From NCBI RefSeq assembly GCF_024692365.1, contig NZ_JAILMR010000130.1, forward strand, positions 124,001 through 188,000: a DNA stretch of 64,000 bases, in the 5' to 3' direction. Source of the DNA: Ruminococcus sp. (lineage in GTDB: Bacteria > Bacillota > Clostridia > Oscillospirales > Ruminococcaceae). Below the pieces are notes generated by a model. It ran no database searches. It saw nothing but the letters and a program-made list of their open reading frames with translations, and was not told the origin of the DNA. The translations under genes and the position numbers were made by a program. This document shows positions 54,228 to 63,274 of this stretch, piece after piece. Positions within the stretch are counted from its first letter, which is position 1. The number at the start of each line of letters is the position of its first letter.

Positions 54228-55138
54228 CTGTCATTCTCCTCATCTGCAAACTTGCTGAACCAACTCTTAATGATCAGCCCCGAATTTTTCAGGTCGTCAT
54301 CTGTCCAGCCTGAAAGCTTTGTGCAGTCCTTTGCGAAAACTCCGCAGGTATCACCGCTGTTCGATAAGCACCAGCATATGCAGCTGAGATCAAGTCTGTC
54401 TATTACTTCGCGCCAAGCTTCTGATTCATCATGGTCAATATCACCCTTACCGCTTGCTTCACACAGGTTGAATTCGTTTATGAAAACAGGAAGTCCTGCT
54501 TCAACACAACGTTCAAGACGGCTGCGAAGAGTACCCTTATGTGTTGCCGCATAGAAGTGCAGTGAGTACATGACATTATCCCATTTGAAAGGTTTATCCA
54601 GTGCGCAGTGGATATCCTGCGACCAGTTAGGCGTACCCGTGATCACCAGAGCATCAGGGGAGTTCTGTCTTATAAGGGGGATTATCCTGTCGGCATACTC
54701 AGTTACCTTTTCCCATGTGCCGCTGTTGTTGGGTTCGTTGCATATCTCATATATGACATTGTTCTTTTCAGCGAAACGTTTTGACATATCACCGAAGAAT
54801 TCTTCAGCCTGATCGATATACTTCATGGGATCCTGATCACTGAGAACGTGCCAGTCAACAATTACATACATATCCAGCTTTTCGGCGATGTTGACGCCTT
54901 TCTCCACCAGTTCCTTAAGGTGCTGCTTGTTGCCGTCTTTGCAGTATCCGCGGAATTCGTCGGTATACATTGTTATCCTAACGCAGTTAGTGTGCCAATC
55001 ATTTTTCAGCGCCGCAAAAGATTCTTCGCATACATATTCGGGGTACCAGGCGATACCGTGAGTAGATAATCCGAAAAGCCTGATGGGCTTCTCGCCATCT
55101 GTCAGTTTGCCGTTTATTACTTTAAGTTTATTTAACAT
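54224..55138 (-). CDS. GH5-family endoglucanase without a signal peptide
   Basis: A 304-aa glycoside hydrolase of family 5. The start resembles the GH5_2 cellulases ([19 protein letters not shown]). The acid/base is Glu135 in IYEICNEPN, and the nucleophile is Glu222 in [18 protein letters not shown] and [12 protein letters not shown] are also typical. No signal peptide, dockerin or carbohydrate-binding module is present, so the enzyme appears cytoplasmic, acting perhaps on imported oligosaccharides. AAGGAGCT precedes the ATG. It heads a unit with the nitroreductase and thioesterase genes. Confidence 0.9.
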   Translation of the reverse strand: MLNKLKVINGKLTDGEKPIRLFGLSTHGIAWYPEYVCEESFAALKNDWHTNCVRITMYTDEFRGYCKDGNKQHLKELVEKGVNIAEKLDMYVIVDWHVLSDQDPMKYIDQAEEFFGDMSKRFAEKNNVIYEICNEPNNSGTWEKVTEYADRIIPLIRQNSPDALVITGTPNWSQDIHCALDKPFKWDNVMYSLHFYAATHKGTLRSRLERCVEAGLPVFINEFNLCEASGKGDIDHDESEAWREVIDRLDLSCICWCLSNSGDTCGVFAKDCTKLSGWTDDDLKNSGLIIKSWFSKFADEENDR

Positions 55139-55331
55139 AGTATCAGCTCCTTAGAGTGCTTCATGCTATATTTGTGTACAAATTTCAAAGTTAATTATAC
55201 ACAATTAATGTAGACTTTTTGCTCCAATATTATTAATTTAGTATTACTTTTGAAGATTTCTCCAAATTCTAATTAGTCAACACTAACCAAAATCACACAA
55301 CCTGTATATGAAAATTCTGATAATTTAATGC

Positions 55332-55360
55332 TTGAATCATTGTTCATATGATGATATAAT
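55332..55360 (+). promoter_or_regulatory. Promoter of the ABC exporter genes
   Basis: TTGAAT (55332-55337), 17-base spacer containing GTTCATATGA and ending in TGA, TATAAT (55355-55360). The 245-base gap from the GH5 start is otherwise AT-rich; a minus-strand promoter for the GH5 gene is expected there, but none is convincing. Confidence 0.6.
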
Positions 55361-55383
55361 AGAATAAAAAGGAGGCATATACT

Positions 55384-56100
55384 ATGAGTGAACAGGAGAG
55401 AAAGTTTCTTGAAGTTAAGGCTCTTAAAAAGAGCTTCGGAAATGGCGAAACAAAGCAGGACGTACTGAAAGGGCTGGATTTCACAGTTGCAAAAGGGGAG
55501 TTCTGCGTGCTTCTTGGACCTTCCGGTTCAGGCAAATCCACACTGCTGAATATCCTCGGCGGTATCGATAATGCTGACAGCGGAGAAATATTCATCGACG
55601 GTGACAGACTTGCCGATATGGACGAAAAGGGACTTACAAGATACAGAAGAAAGCATCTGGGCTACGTATTTCAGATGTACAACCTGATACCAAACCTGAA
55701 CGTAAAGGAGAATATCGAAACAGGTGCGTATCTCTCGGATAAGCCCCTTGATATCGATGAACTTCTGAAAATTCTGGGACTGTATGAACACCGCCACAAG
55801 CTCCCGAATCAGCTTTCGGGCGGTCAGCAGCAGAGGGTCTCCATTGGTCGTGCAATAGTCAAAAATCCCGATATTCTACTTTGTGATGAACCTACAGGTG
55901 CGCTGGATTACAACACCTCAAAGGAGATACTCCAGCTGATAGAGGAAGTTAACCGCAAGTACGGCAATACTATAATAATGGTAACTCACAACGAAGCTAT
56001 CAAGCTGATGGCTGACCATGTTATAAAACTGCGTGACGGTATGATAAGGCGAGATATCGTCAATACCGAAAAGATCACTGCCGCTGAACTTGAATGGTAA
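55384..56100 (+). CDS. ABC transporter ATP-binding protein (MacB/LolD type)
   Basis: A 238-aa ATPase with Walker A GPSGSGKST (45-53), Q-loop FQMYNLIPNL, signature LSGGQQQR, Walker B ILLCDEPTGALD and the H-loop VTHNEA. It belongs to the MacB/LolD/FtsE group that powers FtsX-type permeases. GGAGG lies 9 bases before the ATG. It is followed by its permease after 11 bases. Confidence 0.95.
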   Translation: MSEQERKFLEVKALKKSFGNGETKQDVLKGLDFTVAKGEFCVLLGPSGSGKSTLLNILGGIDNADSGEIFIDGDRLADMDEKGLTRYRRKHLGYVFQMYNLIPNLNVKENIETGAYLSDKPLDIDELLKILGLYEHRHKLPNQLSGGQQQRVSIGRAIVKNPDILLCDEPTGALDYNTSKEILQLIEEVNRKYGNTIIMVTHNEAIKLMADHVIKLRDGMIRRDIVNTEKITAAELEW

Positions 56101-56111
56101 GGGGTGATCCT

Positions 56112-58886
56112 ATGGATAACAACAAAATCTTTTTCGGAAAGCGTCCAAAAAATCCACTGATAAAGCGTGTATGGAAAGATATGTGGCGCGACAAAAAGCG
56201 CTACCTGATGATATTTATCATGCTTGTGGCGACTATTGGAATGGTATCGGGTATATATGTCGCGAACAACAGTATGCTTGATTCGCTTCATAAAAATGTG
56301 GCGGAACTCAAACGTGAGGACGGTCATTTCCGCCTTTCGGGCAAAGCCGACGAAGAGACACTTGAAAACATTGCAACAGGCGAACTTGCTGACGTTCCCG
56401 CAGTTTACAGAGAACGCGCTTATGAAAAAGCCGAGGGCGAAGTTCAGAAAGCAGTTGACGAAGCAACAGAAGAAAGTGTTGCGGAAAAGGTAAAAGAAGT
56501 AATCCGCGCCGAGGTAGAATCTGCTGTTACCGAACAGCTTTCTCAGGCTGAGAAAAAGGGCGTGAAATATTCCGAAGAAGAGAAGCAGTCAGCCATCGAT
56601 GAAGCCTATGAGAATGCTTTGACCGAAAGCTATGACAGCGCATACGACGAAGCACTTAAACAAGCAAAAGAGACTGAAGAGTACCAAAACGCTCTAAAAG
56701 ATGCGCTTGCAGATGCTCAAACCGAGATTGATAAAGAGATAGACGAAAAGTACGCTGAACTATCAGACCGCTATGGGCTTGATGAAAAATTCGACCCTGT
56801 ACCAGTGACCATTTACGAGCTATTTTACAAGGATACAGAAGAATACCGCGCTGACGGAGATAACATCGGCAAGGTTAGAGTATATCCCATGAGAACGGAT
56901 ATCGATCTTTATGATATTCTCGACGGTCGCTCACCCGAAAATGAGAACGAGATAGTCATAGACCGTATGCACGCCGACAACGCCAAGATCAAAACAGGCG
57001 ATACACTGAAAATCGGTGGAACGGATTTTGAGGTCGTTGGTTTGGTATCATTTGTGGATTACACCACCCTGTACGAAAGCAATACCGATACCATGTTCGA
57101 TGCGCTGACATTCGATATCACAATGACAACAGATGAGGGCTTTGAACGCATAAACAGCAACACCCGCGCTAACTATGCGTTCACCTACAGAAATAAACCC
57201 TCTGATGAATACGAGGAAAAGCTGTTATCCGACCACTTTATGAAAGCGTTGATAACACAAGTCGCTGTGTCGGAAGATGAAGATCTGAAAATTGAGGACT
57301 ATGTTCCCGCATATGCAAATAACGCCATGACTTTTGCTGAAAACGATCTGGGGCATGACAAGATAATGAGCAGTGTTCTGCTGTACATACTCACTGCTGT
57401 AATGGCATTTATTTTCGCTGTTACGATCAGCACGACACTTGAGCAGGAAGCTTCGGTGATAGGCACTTTGCGAGCTTCGGGATATTCTAAGAACGAACTG
57501 TTGTGGTACTACATGAGCGCCCCGATGATAATTGTTCTACTCGCATCACTGGCTGGAAATGTGATCGGCTATACAAGTTTCAAAGATACGATCGTAGATA
57601 TGTACTACTCCAGTTACAGCCTGCCAAATTACGTTACACTCTGGACACCCGAGGCTTTCATACGCACAACCATAGTACCAATCGTACTGATGCTTGTGAT
57701 TAACCTCATCGTTATCACAAGAACGCTGAAACTTTCACCCCTGCGTTTTCTTCGTCACGACCTGAAACGCAGCAAGCGCAAGAAAGCAGTACGTCTGCCG
57801 AAATGGAAGTTCTTCAGCAGATTCCGCATTCGTATCTTCTTGCAGAACATCCCCAACTACCTTATGCTGTTTGTTGGCATAACCTTTGTTATGCTGCTTC
57901 TCTCGATGGCGGTAGGTATGCCCGAAACTCTTAACTGCCTGCAGGATACAATGAGTGATTCACTGTTCGCACAGGAACAGCTTATCCTCAGTTCAACCGA
58001 AGATGATGACGGCATTATCATCACCACAAAGGCAGATGGCGCTGAGCGTTTCTCGATTAATTCACTTGAAAGAAAAAGCGATACCTACAACGAAGAAGTT
58101 TCAATATACGGCGTTGAAGAAGACAGCCGATATATCAAGCTTAGCAACGACATTTGCAAAGATGATAACGGCGAGATACAGGTATATATCTCACAGGCTT
58201 ACGCTGAAAAATACAAAGTTGATCCCGGTGATACAATTGTTCTTTCCGAAAAATACGAACACAAGGAATACAGCTGGAAAGTCTATGATATCTACGATTA
58301 TCCCGGTGGAATTGCCGTGTTCATGACAAACGGACAGTTCAACAAGGCTTTTGACAAGGACGAGGATGATTTCAGCGGATATCTCTGCAATGAAAAGATA
58401 ACCGATATCGACAGCAAGTATATCGCAAAAGAAATAACCTTGGATGATACGCTGAAAATTGCACGTCAGCTCGACCACTCTCTTGGCGCGTATATGGTTT
58501 ATTTCAGGTATATATGCGTTATCGTTGCAGCAATTATCCTATATCTGCTGACTAAGATAATCATTGAGAAAAACGAAAGATCTATTTCCATGACGAAGAT
58601 ACTCGGCTATGACACAGGCGAGATAGCTTCGATATATCTAGCGCCGACAGCCGTTGTGGTTCTTATTTCTGAATTCTTAGCGATATTCATCGGATTCGAG
58701 CTTATGGCAGTGTTCTGGAAATACATGATGATGAGCATGAGCGGATGGTTCGCTTTCACGATGCCGTTCTCGGGCTTTGTAAAGGAATATGTGCTTGTAT
58801 TCGTGGCATATGCTTTGATAACTGTTATAGATTTCCTGCGCATAAGAAAAATACCCAAGGTGCTTGCACTCAAAAACGTTGAATAA
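56112..58886 (+). CDS. FtsX-like ABC permease with a long coiled-coil insertion
   Basis: A 924-aa permease with two FtsX-type halves. The first membrane segment is at 31-50, followed by an outside region with a charged, heptad-rich coiled coil (about 97-222, EKAEGEVQKAVDEATEE … DAQTEIDKEIDEKY) and a MacB-like core (about 225-420). Three membrane segments follow at about 420-560, then a second half starting with a membrane segment near 595 and ending with three more. It lacks a substrate clue; such systems export peptides or lipids or confer resistance. ATG 56112 follows AAGGGGTGA. Confidence 0.9.
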   Translation: MDNNKIFFGKRPKNPLIKRVWKDMWRDKKRYLMIFIMLVATIGMVSGIYVANNSMLDSLHKNVAELKREDGHFRLSGKADEETLENIATGELADVPAVYRERAYEKAEGEVQKAVDEATEESVAEKVKEVIRAEVESAVTEQLSQAEKKGVKYSEEEKQSAIDEAYENALTESYDSAYDEALKQAKETEEYQNALKDALADAQTEIDKEIDEKYAELSDRYGLDEKFDPVPVTIYELFYKDTEEYRADGDNIGKVRVYPMRTDIDLYDILDGRSPENENEIVIDRMHADNAKIKTGDTLKIGGTDFEVVGLVSFVDYTTLYESNTDTMFDALTFDITMTTDEGFERINSNTRANYAFTYRNKPSDEYEEKLLSDHFMKALITQVAVSEDEDLKIEDYVPAYANNAMTFAENDLGHDKIMSSVLLYILTAVMAFIFAVTISTTLEQEASVIGTLRASGYSKNELLWYYMSAPMIIVLLASLAGNVIGYTSFKDTIVDMYYSSYSLPNYVTLWTPEAFIRTTIVPIVLMLVINLIVITRTLKLSPLRFLRHDLKRSKRKKAVRLPKWKFFSRFRIRIFLQNIPNYLMLFVGITFVMLLLSMAVGMPETLNCLQDTMSDSLFAQEQLILSSTEDDDGIIITTKADGAERFSINSLERKSDTYNEEVSIYGVEEDSRYIKLSNDICKDDNGEIQVYISQAYAEKYKVDPGDTIVLSEKYEHKEYSWKVYDIYDYPGGIAVFMTNGQFNKAFDKDEDDFSGYLCNEKITDIDSKYIAKEITLDDTLKIARQLDHSLGAYMVYFRYICVIVAAIILYLLTKIIIEKNERSISMTKILGYDTGEIASIYLAPTAVVVLISEFLAIFIGFELMAVFWKYMMMSMSGWFAFTMPFSGFVKEYVLVFVAYALITVIDFLRIRKIPKVLALKNVE

Positions 58887-58893
58887 TTTTTTC

Positions 58894-58934
58894 GACCGTC
58901 CGACCTGATAATAACGTCGGGCGGTCAATTTATT
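58894..58934 (+). terminator. Terminator after the ABC permease gene
   Basis: GACCGTCCGAC (58894-58904) pairs with GTCGGGCGGTC (58916-58926, one G-U), followed by AATTTATTT. Confidence 0.65.
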
Positions 58935-58939
58935 TAGGG

Positions 58940-58988
58940 TTGATTTTTTGACGTTCATATGATATAATCATTAATATGGTATGAACGT
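58940..58988 (+). promoter_or_regulatory. Promoter of the TfoX_N gene with a spanning inverted repeat
   Basis: TTGATT (58940-58945), 17-base spacer, TATAAT (58963-58968). A perfect 9-bp inverted repeat, ACGTTCATA (58951-58959) and TATGAACGT (58980-58988), brackets the -10 and the start site. Confidence 0.65.
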
Positions 58989-59018
58989 ATAACAATAAAT
59001 CCGAAAAGAGTGATCTGA

Positions 59019-59342
59019 ATGCCATCGACAAAAGAATACCTTGAATATGTACTTGAACAACTTTCAGAAACAGAAGAGATATCATATCGTGCAATGATGG
59101 GGGAGTACGTTTTATATTGCAGAGGAAAAGTCGTAGGCGGAATATACGATAACAGACTTCTTATAAAGCCGACAGAATCCGCAAAAAATCTCCTGCACGA
59201 TGCATCTTACGAATTTCCATATGAGGGCGCCAAAGAAATGCTTCTGGCAGATATCATAGATGATAAACAACGGCTGAAAGAATTATTTGAATCAGTAGCT
59301 GACGATCTGCCCGCGCCCAAAAGAAAGGCAAAAAAACAATGA
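59019..59342 (+). CDS. TfoX N-terminal domain protein
   Basis: A 107-aa single TfoX_N domain: YRAMMGEYVLYCRGKVVGGIYDNRLLIKPT, followed by YEGAKEMLLADIID. In gamma-proteobacteria TfoX/Sxy controls competence, but free-standing TfoX_N proteins in Firmicutes have no assigned role. The Lys/Arg tail is basic. It overlaps the next gene by 4 bases (ATGA). Confidence 0.9.
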   Translation: MPSTKEYLEYVLEQLSETEEISYRAMMGEYVLYCRGKVVGGIYDNRLLIKPTESAKNLLHDASYEFPYEGAKEMLLADIIDDKQRLKELFESVADDLPAPKRKAKKQ

Positions 59343-60400
59343 GAAACTTTGAACTGAGCGATATTAAAGACCACATCTACCATGACGGCATCATAAGCTA
59401 TAACGGATATTCGTTGTGGGGCGAATTTCCTGAGGAAGAAACGGAAAGAAGCGGTCTTAGTACCTTTGACTTTTCATTCACGCCAATTTCAAAGACCGAT
59501 GACGGTGATTATTTTCCAAGATTTGAGGACTATGAAATACTTGACTTTGATATAAATGAGAATGACGGAAGATATGAAGTCACGTTAAACTGCGAAAGCC
59601 ATGCCAACGGAAAAACAGATTTCAGGCATATACATTTTTCCTGTGAAAACATTTCTGTAAGGCTTTGCACATTCAAAAAATTTTCCTATAATAATATCTA
59701 TTCAGCTGAAACCTATCCCGAGGGCATGGAATTTTACGACGATAAGTTTTTCATCAGCACGGATAATTATGATATGGGAGACGGCATTAATGTGCAGTAT
59801 GATGTCTACGGTGAAAAATCCGATCTCAAAAATAAATACACAGGTGCAATGGTGGCTAAATGCACTTACTTCAAAAACGGCGTGCAGATTTTCCAGCATT
59901 TTACCGACAGACACCACCTTCACCCTTTCAAGTCTGTCATACATCATTCAAACGGAAATACATATATCCCATACCATACCGACCTTTACGGCATAAGCTT
60001 TTTTGAAGTTGAAACAGGCAGACATTACGATTATATCCCTGAGGGAATGGAACACGATGTTTCTTTCTGCGGCGGTGAATCTTTCATAGTTTGCGAAGTT
60101 TTCTACGACAGCGAAAGTGATCTTCTTGCCTGTGACGGTTGTTACTGGGCTTGCCCGAATGGCATATTCGTTATGGATCTTTCCGACCCGATGCACTATG
60201 ATCCGCGAATGATCCAGATGCACGGCGAGATACCGATGGATTATGACGAATACGATGATGTACACTTCGTTCGCTGGGAGAAGGGAAGTCTTATCCTAAA
60301 AGGCGAGGACGGCAACGAATACACCGTCACAAAGGCACGTCTCAGTGAGATGTTAGCCGATAAGCGCAGGCGTTTTCCACTTGATGGATACGATAATTAA
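59339..60400 (+). CDS. Protein of unknown function, 353 aa, coupled to the TfoX_N gene
   Basis: I do not recognise the family. The 353-aa soluble protein is acidic and very rich in Tyr, Phe, Asp and His, with repeated short beta-strand patterns (GEFPEEE, YFPRFEDYEILDFDI, RHIHFSCENISVRLC, HPFKSVIHHSNGNTYIPY). This could be a propeller or other repeat beta fold. It has no signal peptide or membrane segment. Translation is coupled to the TfoX_N gene, suggesting joint function, though none can be named. Confidence 0.75.
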   Translation: MRNFELSDIKDHIYHDGIISYNGYSLWGEFPEEETERSGLSTFDFSFTPISKTDDGDYFPRFEDYEILDFDINENDGRYEVTLNCESHANGKTDFRHIHFSCENISVRLCTFKKFSYNNIYSAETYPEGMEFYDDKFFISTDNYDMGDGINVQYDVYGEKSDLKNKYTGAMVAKCTYFKNGVQIFQHFTDRHHLHPFKSVIHHSNGNTYIPYHTDLYGISFFEVETGRHYDYIPEGMEHDVSFCGGESFIVCEVFYDSESDLLACDGCYWACPNGIFVMDLSDPMHYDPRMIQMHGEIPMDYDEYDDVHFVRWEKGSLILKGEDGNEYTVTKARLSEMLADKRRRFPLDGYDN

Positions 60401-60424
60401 TTATAAAATAATCAAATTTCCCTA

Positions 60425-60473
60425 TTGACGAAAACAACAAACCATGTTATAATTAACTTAGACAGATTGTCTA
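60425..60473 (+). promoter_or_regulatory. glgA promoter with operator-like palindrome at the start site
   Basis: TTGACG (60425-60430), 17 bases ending in TGT, TATAAT (60448-60453). The palindrome TAGACA-GAT-TGTCTA (60459-60473) covers the expected start near 60460. Confidence 0.8.
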
Positions 60474-60535
60474 TTTTCTCACATTCATGAAACTATCTAT
60501 TTATAGAAAATCATAAAAAGGAAGGAATAAATGCT

Positions 60536-61978
60536 ATGAAAAAAGTTCTTTTTGCAGCTTCGGAAGTGGTTCCTTTTATCAAGACAGGCGGTCTGGCAGA
60601 TGTTGTAGGTTCTCTGCCCAAATGCTTTGATAAACAGTACTTTGACGTTCGCGTTATACTTCCCAAGTATTCCTGCATCGCACAGAAGTGGAAAGACCAG
60701 ATGGAGTTTATCACAAGCTTCTATATGGATTTTGCAGGTCAGAGCAGATATGTTGGTCTGCTGAAAACAGTTTATGACGGAGTGACATTCTACTTCATTG
60801 ACAACGAGTATTATTTCAGCGGTGAAAAGCCCTACGGCGACTGGCACTGGGATATAGAGAAATTTATGTATTTTGACAGAGCTGTACTTTCCGCTCTGCC
60901 CGTACTTGATTTCAGACCCGATGTTATCCACTGTCACGACTGGCAGACAGGTCTTATACCTGTATATCTCCATGATTCTTTCTGGGGCGGTGAATTCTTC
61001 CGCGGCATAAAGACAGTCATGACTATCCACAATCTGAAATTCCAGGGTAATGATAACGCCGCAAGATTCATGGCACTGTCGGGTCTGTCCTCCTATTACA
61101 TGACCTATGATAAGCTTCTCAAAGATGTTGACGGCAATATGCTCAAGGGCGGACTTGTTTACGCTGATGCTATAACCACCGTTTCTGATTCCTATGCCGA
61201 AGAGATCAAAACTCAGTTCTACGGCGAGGGACTTGACGGTCTTATGAGAGCAAGAAAGAATGATCTGCGCGGCATCGTCAACGGTATCGACTATGCAGAA
61301 TACAATCCCGCAACCGATAAGATGATAACCTGCAACTACGACATCAACAGCGTATTCGAGAAAAAGATCGAAAACAAACGCGCTTTGCAGTCCGAACTTG
61401 GTCTTACACGTGATGATAACAAGTTCATGATAGGTATCGTCAGCCGATTGACTGACCAGAAAGGCTTTGACCTTATAGCTTACATGATGGAAAAGCTTTG
61501 CCAGCAGGACGTTCAGATCGTTGTTCTTGGCACAGGTGACCAGAAATACGAGGAGATGTTCAGATACTTCGCTTGGAAATATCCTGACAAGGTATCAGCG
61601 AATATGTATTACAGCGAAGCTATGAGCCACAAGATATACGCTGCAAGTGATGCTTTCCTGATGCCATCGCTGTTTGAGCCCTGCGGTCTTTCCCAGCTGA
61701 TGTCCCTGAGATACGGCACACTGCCTATCGTTCGCGAAACAGGTGGTTTGCGTGACACAGTTCAGCCTTACAACCAGTTCGAGAAAACAGGTACAGGATT
61801 CAGCTTCACCAATTACAACGCTCACGAGATGTACAACACAGTAATGTTTGCCCACTACATCTACGTTGACAGACGCGATGAGTGGAACGGCATAATCCAT
61901 CAGGCAATGTCCAAGGATTTCTCATGGCAGGCTTCTGCAAGAAAATATCAGGATATGTACGACTGGCTCATCGGATAA
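60536..61978 (+). CDS. glgA: Glycogen synthase (ADP-glucose type, GT5)
   Basis: Transfers glucose from ADP-glucose to glycogen. The 480-aa GT5 enzyme has the substrate-binding KTGGLADV (Lys16), CHDWQTGLIPVYL, TIHNLKFQG, GIVSRLTDQKGFDL and the C-terminal MPSLFEPCGLSQL … RETGGLRDTV. AAGGAAGG precedes the ATG; a two-codon ATGCTATGA overlaps the start. No other glg genes are nearby, so glgA is monocistronic. Confidence 0.97.
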   Translation: MKKVLFAASEVVPFIKTGGLADVVGSLPKCFDKQYFDVRVILPKYSCIAQKWKDQMEFITSFYMDFAGQSRYVGLLKTVYDGVTFYFIDNEYYFSGEKPYGDWHWDIEKFMYFDRAVLSALPVLDFRPDVIHCHDWQTGLIPVYLHDSFWGGEFFRGIKTVMTIHNLKFQGNDNAARFMALSGLSSYYMTYDKLLKDVDGNMLKGGLVYADAITTVSDSYAEEIKTQFYGEGLDGLMRARKNDLRGIVNGIDYAEYNPATDKMITCNYDINSVFEKKIENKRALQSELGLTRDDNKFMIGIVSRLTDQKGFDLIAYMMEKLCQQDVQIVVLGTGDQKYEEMFRYFAWKYPDKVSANMYYSEAMSHKIYAASDAFLMPSLFEPCGLSQLMSLRYGTLPIVRETGGLRDTVQPYNQFEKTGTGFSFTNYNAHEMYNTVMFAHYIYVDRRDEWNGIIHQAMSKDFSWQASARKYQDMYDWLIG

Positions 61979-61986
61979 TAAAAATC

Positions 61987-62019
61987 AACGGCACTGCAAA
62001 ACCAATGCAGTGCCGTTTT
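61987..62019. terminator. Bidirectional terminator between glgA and the TraB/GumN gene
   Basis: A perfect 12-bp stem (61987-61998 with 62006-62017) with a 7-base loop lies between convergent genes; TTTT follows on the plus strand and AAAA precedes (TTGATTTTTA on the minus strand). Confidence 0.85.
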
Positions 62020-62026
62020 ATGTTTA

Positions 62027-63079
62027 TCAGTCAGGCTTATATTCAACTCGTTCAACAGTGTAGCCGTCTTTTTCCAGCTGTGAAATTATACCCTCATCAC
62101 CTGCATAATGGGCTGCACCCACGATAAAGAGCGTGTTTTTATCGCCTTTCAGGAATTCTTCTACCGATTCCGTCATGACCTTGTTTCTGTTCGTGTAGAT
62201 CTTAGTCTGATATTCCTCGATCGCCGCAGCATACTTATCGTCGGTCTCGATCTCTTCATTTGAAGCATTTTCTATATACTCCAGATCACCTGATGCCCAT
62301 GCATCGTGAAGCTTTTCAAGCTCATCAAGATCGCCCTCAACAGTCGCGTTTTCACGGGATTCAAACAGCATACTGTAAACATCGTCGGAAAGTTCAGCAA
62401 ACAGATTAAACTGGAACTCCATGCCCTCGACTTCATATACATCTTTATCATCGTTGTGTGCTTTCATCAGGAAATATTTATCAAGACCCATATCCCCCGA
62501 AAGATCACTTTTCGCCAAAGACAGATTCTCCACAACAGTATACACAGCCCATGGTCTCATGTTTGAATATGACGATATATCCAGTGTATAAAGATCCAGA
62601 TATTTTTCGAGCGCCTCATATGCCTTCTTGGAAATATGATTAGAAAGCTTATCACTTGTGTCATCATAGTACATAGCCGCAAGCATTGCCGACTGGAAAG
62701 TTATCGAACCCGATTCGGTTATATCCGCTTCAACAGCGATAATATCGGAGTTGTCATAAGCATCCCTAAGTTCTTTTGGCATGGGATAGTCACTGTCTTT
62801 CAGCGCGTGCATAGAACCTGTCAGTGTGACAACGGTACCATTTTCACCTGTAACCGTCCACATTGCGGGAGTGATATCCGATTCACCTGTTGTATCCAGA
62901 TCGGGCATTTCATCGGGTTCATCTTTTACCGTAGAAAGTGTCACAGTATCTGCTGCCGAAACATCAGCCTTCTTCGACGAACTGTCATCTTTATTACTAT
63001 TGCCGCAGCTGCCGAACATCACAGCAGTCATAACAACAGCGCAGAGTACTGCAACTTTACGTTTTTTGTTTGTATACAT
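62027..63079 (-). CDS. TraB/GumN-family lipoprotein
   Basis: A 350-aa exported protein. The N-terminal basic stretch and hydrophobic core end in VMFGSC, a plausible lipobox with Cys25. A Ser/Asp-rich linker follows. The TraB/GumN domain (about 75-345) has MWTVTGENGTVVTLTGSMHAL, VEADITESG, RPWAVYTV, GLDKYFLMKAH and FIVGAAHYAGDEGIISQL. Members are proposed metal-dependent proteases; this is not established. ATG 63079 is 9 bases from AAGGA, whereas ATG 63085 is only 3 bases away. Confidence 0.88.
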   Translation of the reverse strand: MYTNKKRKVAVLCAVVMTAVMFGSCGNSNKDDSSSKKADVSAADTVTLSTVKDEPDEMPDLDTTGESDITPAMWTVTGENGTVVTLTGSMHALKDSDYPMPKELRDAYDNSDIIAVEADITESGSITFQSAMLAAMYYDDTSDKLSNHISKKAYEALEKYLDLYTLDISSYSNMRPWAVYTVVENLSLAKSDLSGDMGLDKYFLMKAHNDDKDVYEVEGMEFQFNLFAELSDDVYSMLFESRENATVEGDLDELEKLHDAWASGDLEYIENASNEEIETDDKYAAAIEEYQTKIYTNRNKVMTESVEEFLKGDKNTLFIVGAAHYAGDEGIISQLEKDGYTVERVEYKPD

Positions 63080-63131
63080 TGTCATCTTTCCTTATATCTA
63101 AAATTTTCATAAGCGCATACCCGAATATTAT

Positions 63132-63180
63132 AGTATACAGCTTGTATACTGATTATACAACATCTGAATTCTTTAGTCAA
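63132..63180 (-). promoter_or_regulatory. TraB/GumN gene promoter with a 19-bp palindromic operator candidate
   Basis: On the minus strand TTGACT (63180-63175), 17 bases, TATAAT (63157-63152). The palindrome AGTATACA-GCT-TGTATACT (63132-63150) is perfect and covers the predicted start at about 63145. Confidence 0.75.
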
Positions 63181-63202
63181 CCGTTTTATCTGATAAGAAA
63201 AT

Positions 63203-63239
63203 GAAAAAACAGTCCGCACAAAAAATCTGTACGGACTGT
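63203..63239 (-). terminator. Terminator of lysC
   Basis: On the minus strand an 11-bp stem (63239-63229 with 63219-63209, one G-U) is followed by six T. It lies 35 bases after the lysC stop. Confidence 0.88.
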
Positions 63240-63274
63240 GATCTATAAAGATCTATACTTCCTTAAGGTTTTGA

